Source: Simmondsia chinensis
Lineage: Eukaryota; Streptophyta; Magnoliopsida; Caryophyllales; Simmondsiaceae
Direction of reading: 5' to 3'
DNA length: 64,000 nt
NCBI GenBank assembly: GCA_018398585.1
Contig: JAGTTD010000010.1
Location: forward strand, 24,995,739-25,059,738
Position numbers and translations under genes: made by a program. Under the pieces are notes generated by a model. The model was not told where the DNA came from and did not search any database. It saw only the letters and a list, made by a program, of their open reading frames with translations. Position 1 is the stretch's first letter. The number at the start of each line of letters is the position of its first letter. Shown here piece by piece: positions 40,497 through 53,452 of this stretch.

Positions 40497-43400
40497 CTGG
40501 GCAAGATAACACAACGCATAAAAACTGAGTAACACAACGCATAAAAACTAAGGACAAAGAACTGATTAACGTTAACTAATAAGCCCCCAGCCGTCAAGGC
40601 TGGTCAAGAAAACACAACGCATAAAAACTAAGGAAAAGAACTAAGTAACGTAAACTAATAGGCCCCCCAGCCGTCAAGGCTGGGCAAGATAAAACAATGC
40701 ATAAAAACTTAGGAAAAAGATCTAAGTAACGTTAACTACTAAGCCCCCAGCCGTCAAGGCTGGGCAAGATAACGCAACGCATAAAAACTAAGGGCAAAGA
40801 TCTAAGTACCGTTAGCTATTAAGCCCCCAGCAGTCAAGGCTGGTCAAGAAAGCACAACGCCTAAAAACAAAGGAAAATAACTAAGTAACTTTAACTAATA
40901 AACCCCCAGCCATCAAGGCTGGGCAAGATAAAACAACGCATAAAAACTGAGGAAAAGAACCAAGTAACGTTAAATAATAAGCCCCATGGCTGTCAAGGCT
41001 GGGCAAGATAACAGTACGCATGAAAACTACGGACAAAGAACTAAGTAACGTTAACTAATAAGCCCCTTGCCGTAAAGACTGGGCTAGACAAAACAACGCA
41101 TAAAAACTACGGAGAAAGAACTATGTAACGTAAGCGAATACGCTGGGCAAGTTAAAATAACGCATAAAAACAAAGGAAAAGAACTATGTAACGTTAACTA
41201 ATAAGCACCCCAGCCGTCAAGGCCGGGCAAGATAAAACAACGCATAAAAACTAAGGACAAAGAACTGAGTAACGTTAACTAATAAGCCCCCAGCCGTCAA
41301 GGCTGGGCAAGATAACACAACGCATAAAACCTATAGAAAAAGAACTAAGTAACGTAAACTAATAAGCCCCCAGCCGTCAAGGCTGGTCAGGATAACACAA
41401 CGCCTAAAAACTAAGGAAAAGAACTAAGTAATTTTAACTAACAAGCCCCCAGCCATAAAGGCTGGGCAAGATAACACAACGCATAAGCACTAAGGAAAAG
41501 AGCTAAGTAACGTTAACTAATATGCCCCCTAGCCGTCAAGGCCGGGCAAGATAAAATAATGCATTAAAACTGAGGAAAAAGAACTAAGTAACGTTAACTA
41601 ATAAGCCCCCAACCGTTAAGGCTGGGCTAGACAAAGCAACGCATAAAAACTAAGGAGAAAGAACTATGTAACATTAACGAATACGTTGGGGAAGATAAAA
41701 GAACACAAAAAAACTAAGGAAAAGAACTAAGTAACGTTTACTAATAAGCCCCCCACCCGTCAAGGCTGGGCAAGAAAAAACAATGCATAAAAACTAAGGA
41801 AAAAGAACTAAGTAACGTTAACTACTAAAACCCCAGCCGTCAAGGCTGGGAAAGATAACACAACGCATAAAAACTAAGGAAAAAGAACTAAGTAACGTTA
41901 ACTAACAAGCCCCCAGCCGTCAAGGCTGGTCAAAAAACACAACGCAAAAAACTAAGGAAAAGAACTAAGTAACGTTAAATAATAAGCCCCCCAGCCGTAA
42001 AGGCTAGGCAAGATAACACAACGCATAAAAAATAAGGACAAAGAACTAAGTAACGTTAACTAATAAGCCCCCGGCCGTCAAGGCTGAGCTAGACAAAACA
42101 ACGCATAAAAACTAAGGGGAAAGAACTAAGTAACGTTAACTAACACGCTGGGCAAGATAAAATAATGCATAAAAACTCAGGACAAAGATCTGAGTAATGT
42201 TAACTAATAAGCCCCCAGCCGTCAAGGCTGGGCAAGATAACACAACGCATAAATATTAATGAAAAAGAACTAAGTAAGTTTAACTAATAAGCCCCCAGCC
42301 GTCAAGGCTGGTCAAGATAACACAACACAAAAAAACTGAGGAAAAGAACTAAGTAACTTTAACTAATAAGCCCCCAGCCGTCAAGGCTGGGCAAGATAAC
42401 ACAACGCATAAAAACTAAGGACAAAGATCTGAGTACCGTTAGCTATTGAGCCCCCAGCAGTCAAGGCTGGTCAAGATAACACAACGCATAAAAATAAAGG
42501 ACAAAGAACTGAGTAACGTTGGCTAATAAGCCCCCAGCCGTCAAGGCTGGGCAAGATAACACAACGCATAAAAACTGAGTAACACAACGCATAAAAACTA
42601 AGGACAAAGAACTGATTAACGTTAACTAATAAGCCCCCAGTCGTCAAGGCTGGTCAAGAAAACACAACGCATAAAAACTAAGGAAAAGAACTAAGTAACG
42701 TAAACTAATAAGCCCCCCAGCCGTCAAGGCTGGGCAAGATAAAACAATGCATAAAAACTTAGGAAAAAGATCTAAGTAACGTTAACTACTAAGCCCCCAG
42801 CCGTCAAGGCTGGGCAAGATAACACAACGCATAAAAACTAAGGAAAAAGAACTCAGTAGCGTTAACTAAGAAGCCCCCAGCCGTCAAGGCCGGTCAAGAA
42901 AACACAACACATAAAAACTAAGGAAAAGAACCAAGTAACTTTAATTAATAAGCCCCCAGCCATCAAGGCTGGGCAAGATAAACCAAACAAAAAACTAAGG
43001 AAAAGAACTAAGTAACGTTAAATAATAAGCCCCCCAGCCGTCAATGCTAGGCAAGATAACACAACGCATAAAAAATAAGGACAAAGTACTAAGTAACGTT
43101 AACTAATAAGCCCCCTGCCGTCAAGGCTGAGCTAGACAAAACAACGCATAAAAACTAAGGAGAAAGAACTATGTAACATTAACTAATAAGTCCCCAGCCG
43201 TCAAGGCTGGGCAAGATAACACAACGCATAAAAACTAAGGACAAAGAACAGAGTAACATTAACTAATAAGCCCCCAGCCGTCAAGGGTGGTCAAGATAAC
43301 ACAGCGCTTAAAAACAAAGGGCAAAGAACTGAGTAACGTTAACTAATAAGCCACCAGCAGTCAAGGCTGGGCAAGATAACACAACCCATAAAAACTAAAG

Positions 43401-44372
43401 AAAAAGAACTAAGCAACGTTAACTAATAGTCCCCCGCCGTCATGGTCGGTCAAGATAACACAACGCATAAAAACTAAGGAAAAGAACTAAGTAACTTTAA
43501 CTAATAAGCCCTCAGCCGTCAAGGCTGGGCAAGATAACACAACGCATAAAACTAAGGACAAAGAACTAAGTAACGTTAACTAAATAAGCCCCCAGCCGTC
43601 AAGGCTGGGCTCGACAAAACAACGCATAAAAACTAAGGAGAAAGAACTAAGTAACGTTAACGAATACGCTGGGCAAGACCAAACAACACAAAAAAACTAA
43701 GAAAAAGAACTATGTAACGTTAACTAATGAGCCCCTCAGCCATCAAGGCCGGGCAAGATAAATAAATGCATAAAAACTGAGGAAAAAGAACTAAGTAACA
43801 TTATCTACGAAGCTCCAAGCCGTCAGGGGTGGGCAAGCTAACAAAACACATAAAAACTAAGGATAAAAAAAATAAGTAACGTTAACTAATAAGCCCCCAG
43901 CCGTCAAGGCTGGTCAAGAAAACACAACGCCTAAAAACTAAGGAAAAGAACTAAGTAATTTTAACTAATAATCCCCCAGCCATTAAGGCTGGGCAAGATA
44001 ACACAACGCATAAAAACTAAGGAAAAGAACTAAGTAATGTTAACTAATAAGCCCCCCAGCTGTCAAGGCTGGGCAAGATAAAATAATGCATTAAAACTAA
44101 GGAAAAGAACTAAGCAACGTTTACTAATAAGCCCCCCACCCGTCAAGGCTGGGCAAGATAAAACAATGCATAAAAACTAAGGAAAAAGAACTAAGTAACG
44201 TTAACTACTAAAACCCCAGCCGTCAAGGCTGGGAAAGATAACACAACGCATAAAAACTAAGGACAAAGAACTAAGTAACGTTAACTAAGAAGCCCCCACC
44301 CGTCAAGGCTGGTCAAAAAACACAACGCATAAAAACAAAGGAAAAGAACTAAGTAACTTTAATTAATAAGCG

Positions 44373-44391
44373 CCGAGCCATCAAGGCTCGG
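44373..44391 (+). repeat. Hairpin with a swapped base pair (example copy)
   Basis: In this lineage the stem reads CCGAGCC and GGCTCGG around the loop ATCAA. Against the usual CCCAGCC/GGCTGGG, the third pair changed from C-G to G-C on both sides, so all seven pairs are kept. The same form is seen at 47905-47923, about 51455, about 52498 and about 55872. At about 35222 and 37351 the same swap is present with one mismatch (CGCTCGG) next to the loop. These are homologous positions of the higher-order repeat, so it is probably one event. Confidence 0.85.
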
Positions 44392-47300
44392 CAAGATAAA
44401 ACAACGCAAAAAACTAAGGAAAAGAACTAAGTAACGCTAAATAAAAAGCCCCCCAGCCATCAAGGCTAGGCAAGATAACACAACGCATAAAAAATAAGGA
44501 CAAAGAACTAAGTAACGTTAACTAATAAGCCCCCGGCCGTCAAGGCTGAGCTAGGCAAAACAACACATAAAAACTACGGGGAAAGAACTAAGTAACGTTA
44601 ACTAACACGCTGGGCAAGATAAAATAATGCATAAAAACTTAGGGCAAACAACTGAGTAATGTTAACTAATACGCCCCCAGCCGTCAAGGCTGGGCAAGAT
44701 AACACAACGCATAAAAATTAATGAAAAAGAACTAAGTAACGTTAACTAATAAGCACCCAGCCGTCAAGGCTGGTCAAGATAACACAACACAAAAAAACTA
44801 AGGAAAAGAACTAAGTAACTTTAACTAATAAGCCCCCCGCCGTCAAGGCTGGGCAAGATAACACAACGAATAAAAACTAAGGACAAAGATCTGAGTACCG
44901 TTAACTATTAAGCCCCCAGCAGTCGAGGCTGGTCAAGATAACACAACGCATAAAAATAAAGGACAAAGAACTGAGTAACGTTGACTAATAAGCCCCCAGC
45001 CGTCAAGGCTGGGCAAGATAACACAACGCAAAAAAACTAAGTAACACAACGCATAAAAACTAAGGACAAAGAACTTATTAACGTTAACTAATAAGCCCCC
45101 AGCCGTCAAGGCTGGTCAAGAAAACACAACGCATAAAAACTAAGGAAAAGAACTAAGTAACGTTAACTAATTAGCCCCCCAGCCGTCAAGGCTGGGCAAG
45201 ATAAAACAATGCATAAAAACTAAGGAAAAAGATCCAAGTAACGTTAACTACTAAGCCCCCAGCCGTCAAGGCTGGGCAAGATAACACAACGCATAAAAAG
45301 TAAGGAAAAAGAACTAAGTAACGTTAGCTAAGAAGCCCCCAGCCGTCAAGGCCGGTCAAGAAAACACAACACATAAAAACTAAGGAAAAGAACTAAGTAA
45401 CTTTAATTAATAAGCCCCCAGCCATTAAGGCTAGGCAAGATAAACCAAACAAAAAACTCAGGAAAAGAACTAAGTAACGTTAAATAATAAGCCCCCCAGC
45501 CGTCAATGCTAGGCAAGATAACACAACGCATAAAAAATCAGGACAAAGAACTAAGTAACGTTAACTAAGAAGCCCCCTGCCGTCAAGGCTGAGCTAGACA
45601 AAACAACGCATAAGAACTAAGGAGAAAGAACTAAGTAACGTTAACTAATACGCTGGGTAAGATAAAATAATGCATACAAACATAGGACAAAGAACTGAGT
45701 AATGTCGACTAATAAGCCCCCAGCCGTCAAGGCTGGGCAAGATAACACAACGCATAAAAATTAAAGAAAAAGAACTAAGTAACGTTAACTAATAAGCCCC
45801 CAGCCGTCAAGGCTGGTCAAGAAAACACAAAGCATAAAAACTAAAGAAAAGAACTACGTAACTTTAACTAATAAGCCCCCAGTCGTCAAGGCTGGGCAAG
45901 ATAACACAACGCATAAAAACTAAGGACAAAGAACTGAGTAACATTAACTAATAAGCCCCCAGCCGTCAAGGCTGGTCAAGCTAATACAACGCATAAAAAC
46001 AAAGGACAAGGAACTGAGTAACGTTAAAGAATAAGCCCCCAGCCATCAAGGCTGGGCAAGATAACACAACGCATAAAAACTAAGGACAAAGAACTGAGTA
46101 AGGTTAACTAATAAGCCCCCAGCCGTCAAGGCTGGTCAAGATAACACAACGCATGAAAACTAAGGAAAAGAACTAAGTAACTTTAATTAATAAGCCCCCA
46201 GCCATCAAGGCTGGGCAAGATAAAACAACGCAAAAAACTTAGGAAAAGAACTAAGTAACGTTAAATAATAAGCCCCCCAGCTGTGAAGGCTAGGTAAGAT
46301 AACACAACGCATAAAAAATGAGGACAAAGAACTAAGTAACGTTAACTAATGAGCCCCCTGCCGTCAAGGCTGAGCTAGACAAAACAACGCATAAAAACTA
46401 AGGAGAAAGAACTAAATAACGTTAACTAATACGCTGGGCAAGATAAAATAATGCATAAAAACTCAGGACAAAGAACTGAGTAATGTTGACTAATAAGCCC
46501 CCAGCCGTCAAGGCTGGGCAAGATAACACAACGCATAAAAATTAAAGAAAAAGAACTAAGTAACATTAAATAATAAGTCCCCAGCCGTCAAGGCTGGGCA
46601 AGATAACACAACGCATAAAAACTAAGGACAAAGAACTGAGTAACGTTGACTAATGAGCCCCCAGCCGTCAAGGGTGGTCAAGGTAACACAACGCTTAAAA
46701 ACAAAGGACAAAGAACTGAGTAACGTTAACTAATAAGCCACCAGCCGTCAAGGCTGGGCAAGATAACACAACCCATAAAAACTAAAGAAAAAGAACTAAG
46801 TAACGTTAACTAGTAAGCCCCCAGCAGTCAAGGTCGGTCAAGATAACGCAACGCATAAAAACTAAGGAAATGAACTAAGTAACCTTAACTAATAAGCCCT
46901 CAGCCGTCAAGGCTGGGCGAGATAACACAACGCATAAAAACTAAGGACAAAGAACCAAGTAACGTTAACTAAATAAGCCCCCAGCCGTCAAGGCTGGGCT
47001 AGACAAAACAACGCATAAAAACTAAGGAGAAAGAACTAAGTAACGTTAACGAATACGCTGGGCAAGATCAATCAACACAAAAAAACTAAGAAAAAGAACT
47101 ATGTAACGTTAACTAATAAGCCCCTCAGCCATCAAGGCCGGGCAAGATAAAACAATGCATAAAAACTGAGGAAAAAGAACTAAGTAACATTATCTACGAA
47201 GCTCCCAGCCGTCAAGGGTGGGCAAGATAACAAAACGCATAAAAACTAAGGAAAAACAACTAAGTAACGTTAACTAATAAGCCCCCAGCCGTCAAGGCTG

Positions 47301-50300
47301 GTCAAGAAAATACAACGCATAAAACCTATAGAAAAAGAACTAAGTAACGTAAACTAATAAGCCCCCAGCCGTCAAGGCTGGTCAGGATAACACAACGCCT
47401 AAAAACTAACGAAAAGAACTAAGTAATTTTAACTAATAAGCCCCCAGCCATAAAGGCTGGGCAAGATAATACAACGCATAAAAACTAAGGAAAAGAACTA
47501 AGTAACGTTAACTAATAAGCCCCCCAGCCGTCAAGGCTGGGCAAGATAAAATAATGCATTAAAACTAAGGAAAAAGAACTAAGTAACGTTAACTAATAAG
47601 CCCCCAACCGTTAAGGCTGGGCTAGACAAAGCAACGCATAAAAACTAAGGAGAAAGAACTATGTAACGTTAACGAATACGTTGGGGAAGATAAAAGAACA
47701 CCAAAAAAACTAAGGAAAAGAACTAAGTAACGTTTACTACTAAAACCCCAGCCGTCAAGGCTGGGAAAGATAACACAACGCATAAAAACTAAGGACAAAG
47801 AACTAAGTAACGTTAACTAAGAAGCCCCCACCCGTCAAGGCTGGTCAAAAAACACAACGCATGAAAACAAAGGAAAAGAACTAAGTAACTTTAATTAATA
47901 AGCCCCGAGCCATCAAGGCTCGGCAAGATAAAACAACGCAAAAAACTAAGGAAAAGAACTAAGTAACGCTAAATAATAAGCCCCCCAGCCGTCAAGGCTA
48001 GGCAAGATAACGCAACGCATAAAAAATAAGGACAAAGAACTAAGTAACGTTAACTAATAAGCCCCCGGCCGTCAAGGCTGAGCTAGACAAAACAACGCAT
48101 AAAATCTAAGGGGAAAGAACTAAGTAACGTTAACTAACACGCTGGGCAAGATAAAATAATGCATAAAAACTCAGGACAAAGAACTGAGTAATGTTAACCA
48201 ATAAGCCCCCAGTCGTCAAGGCTGGGCAAGATAACACAACGCATAAAAATTAATGAAAAAGAACTAAGTAACGTTAACTAATAAGCCCCCAGCCGTCAAG
48301 GCTGGTCAAGATAACACAACACAAAAAAACTAAGGAAAAGAACTAAGTAACTTTAAATAATAAGCCCCCAGCAGCCAAGGCTGGGCAAGATAACACAACG
48401 CATAAAAACTAAGGACAAAGATCTGAGTACCGTTAGCTATTAAGCCCCCAGCAGTCTAGGCTGGTCAAGATAACACAACGCATAAAAATAAAGGACAAAG
48501 AACTGAGTAACGTTGACTAATAAGCCCCCAGCCGTCGAGGCTGGGCAAGATAACACAACGCATAAAAACTAAGTAACACAACGCATAAAAACTAAGGACA
48601 AAGAACTGATTAACGTTAACTAATAAGCCCCCAGCCGTCAAGGCTGGTCAAGAAAACACAACGCATAAAAACTAAGGAAAAGAACTAAGTAACGTAAACT
48701 AATAAGCCCCCCAGCCGTCAAGGCTGGGCAAGATAAAACAATGCATAAAAACTAAGGAAAAAGATCTAAGTAACGTTAACTACTAAGCCCCCAGCTGTCA
48801 AGGCTGGGCAAGATAACGCAACGCATAAAAACTAAGGAAAAAGAACTAAGTAACGTTAACTAAGAAGCCCCCAGCCGTCAAGGCCGGTCAAGAAAACACA
48901 ACACATAAAAACTAAGGAAAAGAATTAAGTAACTTTAATTAATAAGCCCCCAGCCATCAAGGCTGGGCAAGATAAACCAAACAAAAAACTAAGGAAAAGA
49001 ACTAAGTAACGTTAAATAATAAGGCCCCCAGCCGTCAATGCTAGGCAAGATAACACAACGCATAAAAAATAAGGACAAAGTGCTAAGTAACGTTGACTAA
49101 TAAGCCCCCTGCCGTCAAGGCTGAGCTAGACAAAACAACGCATAAAAACTAAGGAGAAAGAACTAAGTAACGTTAACTAATACGCTGGGTAAGATAAAAT
49201 AATGCATACAAACATAGGACAAAGAACTGAGTAATGTTGACTAATAAGCCCCCAGCCATCAAGGCTGGGCAAGATAACACAACGCATAAAAATTAAGAAA
49301 AAGAACTAAGTAACGTTAACTAATAAGCCCCCAGCCGTCAAGGCTGGTCAAGATAACACAAAGCATAAAAACTAAAGAAAAGAACTAAGTAACTTTAACT
49401 AATGAGCCCCCAGTTGTCAAGGCTCGGCAAGATAACACAACGCATAAAAACTAAGGATAAAGAACTGAGTAACGTTAACTAATAAACCCCCAGCCGTCAA
49501 GGCTGGTCAAGATAACACAACGCATAAAAACAAAGGACAAGGAACTGAGTAACGTTAACGAATAAGCCCCCAGCCATCAAGGCTGGGCAAGATAACACAA
49601 CGCATAAAAACTAAGAACAAAGAACTGAGTAAGGTTAACTAATAAGCCCCCAGCCGTCAAGGCTGGTCAAGATAACACAACGCATGAAAACTAAGGAAAA
49701 GGACTAAGTAACTTTAATTAATAAGCCCCCAGCCATCAAGGCTGGGCAAGATAAAACAACGCAAAAAACTAAGGAAATGAACTAAGTAACGTTAAATAAT
49801 AAGCCCCCCAGCCGGCAAGGCTAGGTAAGATAACACAACGCATAAAAAATAAGGACAAAGAACTAAGTGACGTTAACTAACGAGCCCCCTGCCGTCAAGG
49901 CTGAGCTAGACAAAACAACGCATAAAAACTTAGGACAAAGAACTGAGTAATGTTATCCAATAAGCCCCCAACCGTCAAGGATGGGCAAGATAACACAATG
50001 CATAAAAATTAAAGAAAAAGAACTAAGCAACATTAACTAATAAGTCCCCAGCCGTCAAGGCTGGGCAAGATAACACAATGCATAAAAACTAAGGACAAAG
50101 AACTGAGTAACGTTAACTAATAAGCCCCCAGCCATCAAGGGTGGTCAAGATAACACAACGCCTAAAAACAAAGGACAAAGAACTGAGTAACGTTAACTAA
50201 TAAGCCACCAGCAGTCAAGGCTGGGCAAGATAACACAACCCATAAAAACTAAAGAAAAAGAACTAAGTAACGTTAACTAATAGGCCCCCAGCCGTCAAGG

Positions 50301-51366
50301 TCGGTCAAGATAACACAGCGCATAAAAACTAAGGAAAAGAACTAAGTAACTTTAACTAATAAGCCCTCTGCCGTCAAGGCCGGGCAAGATAACACAACGC
50401 ATAAAAACTAAGGACAAAGAACTAAGTAACGTTAACTAAATAAGCCCCCAGCCGTCAAGGCTGGGCTCGACAAAACAACGCATAAAAACTAAGGAGAAAG
50501 AACTAAGTAACGTTAACGAATACGCTGGGCGAGATCAAACAACACAAAAAACTAAGAAAAAGAACTATGTAACGTTAACTAATAAGCCCCTCAGCCATCA
50601 AGGCCGGGCAAGATAAAATAATGCATAAAAACTGAGGAAAAAGAACTAAGTAAAATTATCTACGAAGCACCCAGCTGTCAAGGGTGGGCAAGATAACAAA
50701 ACGCATAAAAACTAAGGAAAAACAACTAAGTAACGTTAACTAATAAGCCCCCAGCCGTCAAGGCTGGTCAAGAAAGCACAACGCATAAAAACTATAGAAA
50801 AAGAACTAAGTAACGTAAACTAAAAAGCCCCCAGCCGTCAAGGCTGGTCAGGATAACACAACGCCTAAAAACTAAGGAAAAGAACTAAGTAATTTTATCT
50901 AATAAGCCCCCAGCCATAAAGGCTGGGCAAGATAACACAACGCATAAAAACTAAGGAAAAGAACTAAGTAACGTTAACTAATAAGCCCCCCAGCCGTCAA
51001 GGCTGGGCAAGATAAAATAATGCATTAAAACTAAGGAAAAAGAACTATGTAACGTTAACTAATAAGCCCCCAACCGTTAAGGCTGGGCTAGACAAAGCAA
51101 CGCATAAAACCTACGGAGAAACAACTATGTAACAATAAAGAATACGTTGGGGAAGATAAAAGAACACAAAAAAACTGATGAAAAGAACTAAGTAACGTTT
51201 ACTAACAAGCCCCCCACCTGTCAAGGCTGGGCAAGATAAAACAATGCATAAAAACTAAGGAAAAAGAACTAAGTAACGTTAACTACTAAAACCCCAGCCG
51301 TCAAGGCTGGGAAAGATAACACAACGCATAAAAACTAAGGAAAAAGAACTAAGTAACGTTAACTAA

Positions 51367-53452
51367 GAAGCCCCCAGCCGTCAAGGCTGGTCAAAAAACA
51401 CAACGCATAAAAACAAAAGAAAAGAACTAAGTAACTTTAATTAATAAACTCCGAGCCATCAAGGCTCGGCAAGATAAAACAACGCAAAAAACTAAGGAAA
51501 AGAACTAAGTAACGCTAAATAATAAGCCCCCCAGCCGTCAAGGCTAGGCAAGATAACACAACGCATAAAAAATAAGGACAAAGAACTAAGTGACGTTAAC
51601 TAATAAGCCCCCGGCCGTCAAGGCTGAGCTAGACAAAACAACGCATAAAAACTACGGGGAAAGAACTAAGTAACGTTAACTAACACGCTGGGCAAGATAA
51701 AATAATGCATAAAAACTTAGGACAAAGAACTGAGTAATGTTAACTAATAAGCCCCCAGCCGTCAAGGCTGGGCAAGATAACACAACGCATAAAAATTGAT
51801 GAAAAAGAACTAAGTAACGTTAACTAATAAGCCCCCAGCCGTCAAGGCTGGTCAAGATAACACAACACAAAAAAACTAAAGAAAAGAACTAAGTAACTTT
51901 AACTAATAAGCCCCCCGCCGTCAAGGCCGGGCAAGATAACACAACGAATAAAAACTAAGGACAAAGATCTGAGTACCGTTAACTATTAAGCCCCCAGCAG
52001 TCGAGGCTGGTCAAGATAACACAACGCATAAAAATAAAGGACAAAGAACTGAGTAACGTTGACTAATGAGCCCCCAGCCGTCAAGGCTGGGAAAGATAAC
52101 ACAACGCAAAAAAACTAAGTAACACAACGCATAAAAACTAAGGACAAAGAACTGATTAACGTTAACTAATAAGCCCCCAGCAGTCAAGGCTGGTCAAGAA
52201 AACACAACGCATAAAAACTAAGGAAAAGAACTAAGTAACGTTAACTAATAAGCCCCCCAGCCGTCAAGGCTGGGAAAGATAAAACAATGCATAAAAACTA
52301 AGGAAAAAGATCTAAGTAACGTTAACTACTAAGCCCCCAGCCGTCAAGGCTGGGCAAGATAATACAACGCATAAAAAGTAAGGAAAAAGAACTAAGTAAC
52401 GTTAACTAAGAAGCCCCCAGCCGTCAAGGCTGGTCAAAAAACACAACGCATAAAAACAAAAGAAAAGAACTAAGTAACTTTAATTAATAAACTCCGAGCC
52501 ATCAAGGCTCGGCAAGATAAAACAACGCAAAAAACTAAGGAAAAGAACTAAGTAACGCTAAATAATAAGCCCCCCAGCCGTCAAGGCTAGGCAAGATAAC
52601 ACAACGCATAAAAAATAAGGACAAAGAACTAAGTAACGTTAACTATTAAGCCCCCGGCCGTCAAGGCTGAGCTAGACAAAACAACGCATAAAAACTACGG
52701 GGAAAGAACTAAGTAACGTTAACTAACACGCTGGGCAAGATAAAATAATGCATAAAAACTTAGGACAAAGAACTGAGTAATGTTAACTAATAAGCCCCCA
52801 GCCGTCAAGGCTGGGCAAGATAACACAACGCATAAAAATTGATGAAAAAGAACTAAGTAACGTTAACTAATAAGCCCCCAGCCGTCAAGGCTGGTCAAGA
52901 TAACACAACACAAAAAAACTAAAGAAAAGAACTAAGTAACTTTAACTAATAAGCCACCCGCCGTCAAGGCCGGGCAAGATAACACAACGAATAAAAACTA
53001 AGGACAAAGATCTGAGTACCGTTAACTATTAAGCCCCCAGCAGTCGAGGCTGGTCAAGATAACACAACGCATAAAAATAAAGGACAAAGAACTGAGTAAC
53101 GTTGACTAATGAGCCCCCAGCCGTCAAGGCTGGGAAAGATAACACAACGCAAAAAAACTAAGTAACACAACGCATAAAAACTAAGGACAAAGAACTGATT
53201 AACGTTAACTAATAAGCCCCCAGCAGTCAAGGCTGGTCAAGAAAACACAACGCATAAAAACTAAGGAAAAGAACTAAGTAACGTTAACTAATAAGCCCCC
53301 CAGCCGTCAAGGCTGGGCAAGATAAAACAATGCATAAAAACTAAGGAAAAAGATCTAAGTAACGTTAACTACTAAGCCCCCAGCCGTCAAGGCTGGGCAA
53401 GATAATACAACGCATAAAAAGTAAGGAAAAAGAACTAAGTAACGTTAACTAA
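51367..53452 (+). repeat. 1043-bp tandem segmental duplication
   Basis: The block from 51367 recurs from 52410. The CTGGTCAAAAAACACAACG monomer, the AACTCCGAGCC hairpin monomer, the 106-bp monomer (52113 and 53156) and CATAAAAAGTAAGG (about 52371 and 53414) all repeat at exactly 1043 bp. Only scattered differences are visible, such as GCCCCCCGCC against GCCACCCGCC. The duplication accounts for the over-long 4418-bp higher-order interval here. Confidence 0.92.

Larger units (their letters stand above)
34060..42830 (+). repeat. 2129-bp higher-order repeat domain, four copies
   Basis: Several private markers recur exactly 2129 bp apart. CAGTACGCATG occurs at 34241, 36370 and 38499, and the GAAAGCACAACGCC variant starts at 34081, 36210 and 38339. 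The next copy follows after 2513 bp (41012 and 40852) because copy three carries a 463-bp internal duplication and a 79-bp loss. A unit of about 25 full plus two short monomers fits 2129 bp. Copies are nearly identical by eye, much more so than neighbouring monomers are to each other. This means very recent amplification or homogenisation. The register is lost near 42830. Confidence 0.93.
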
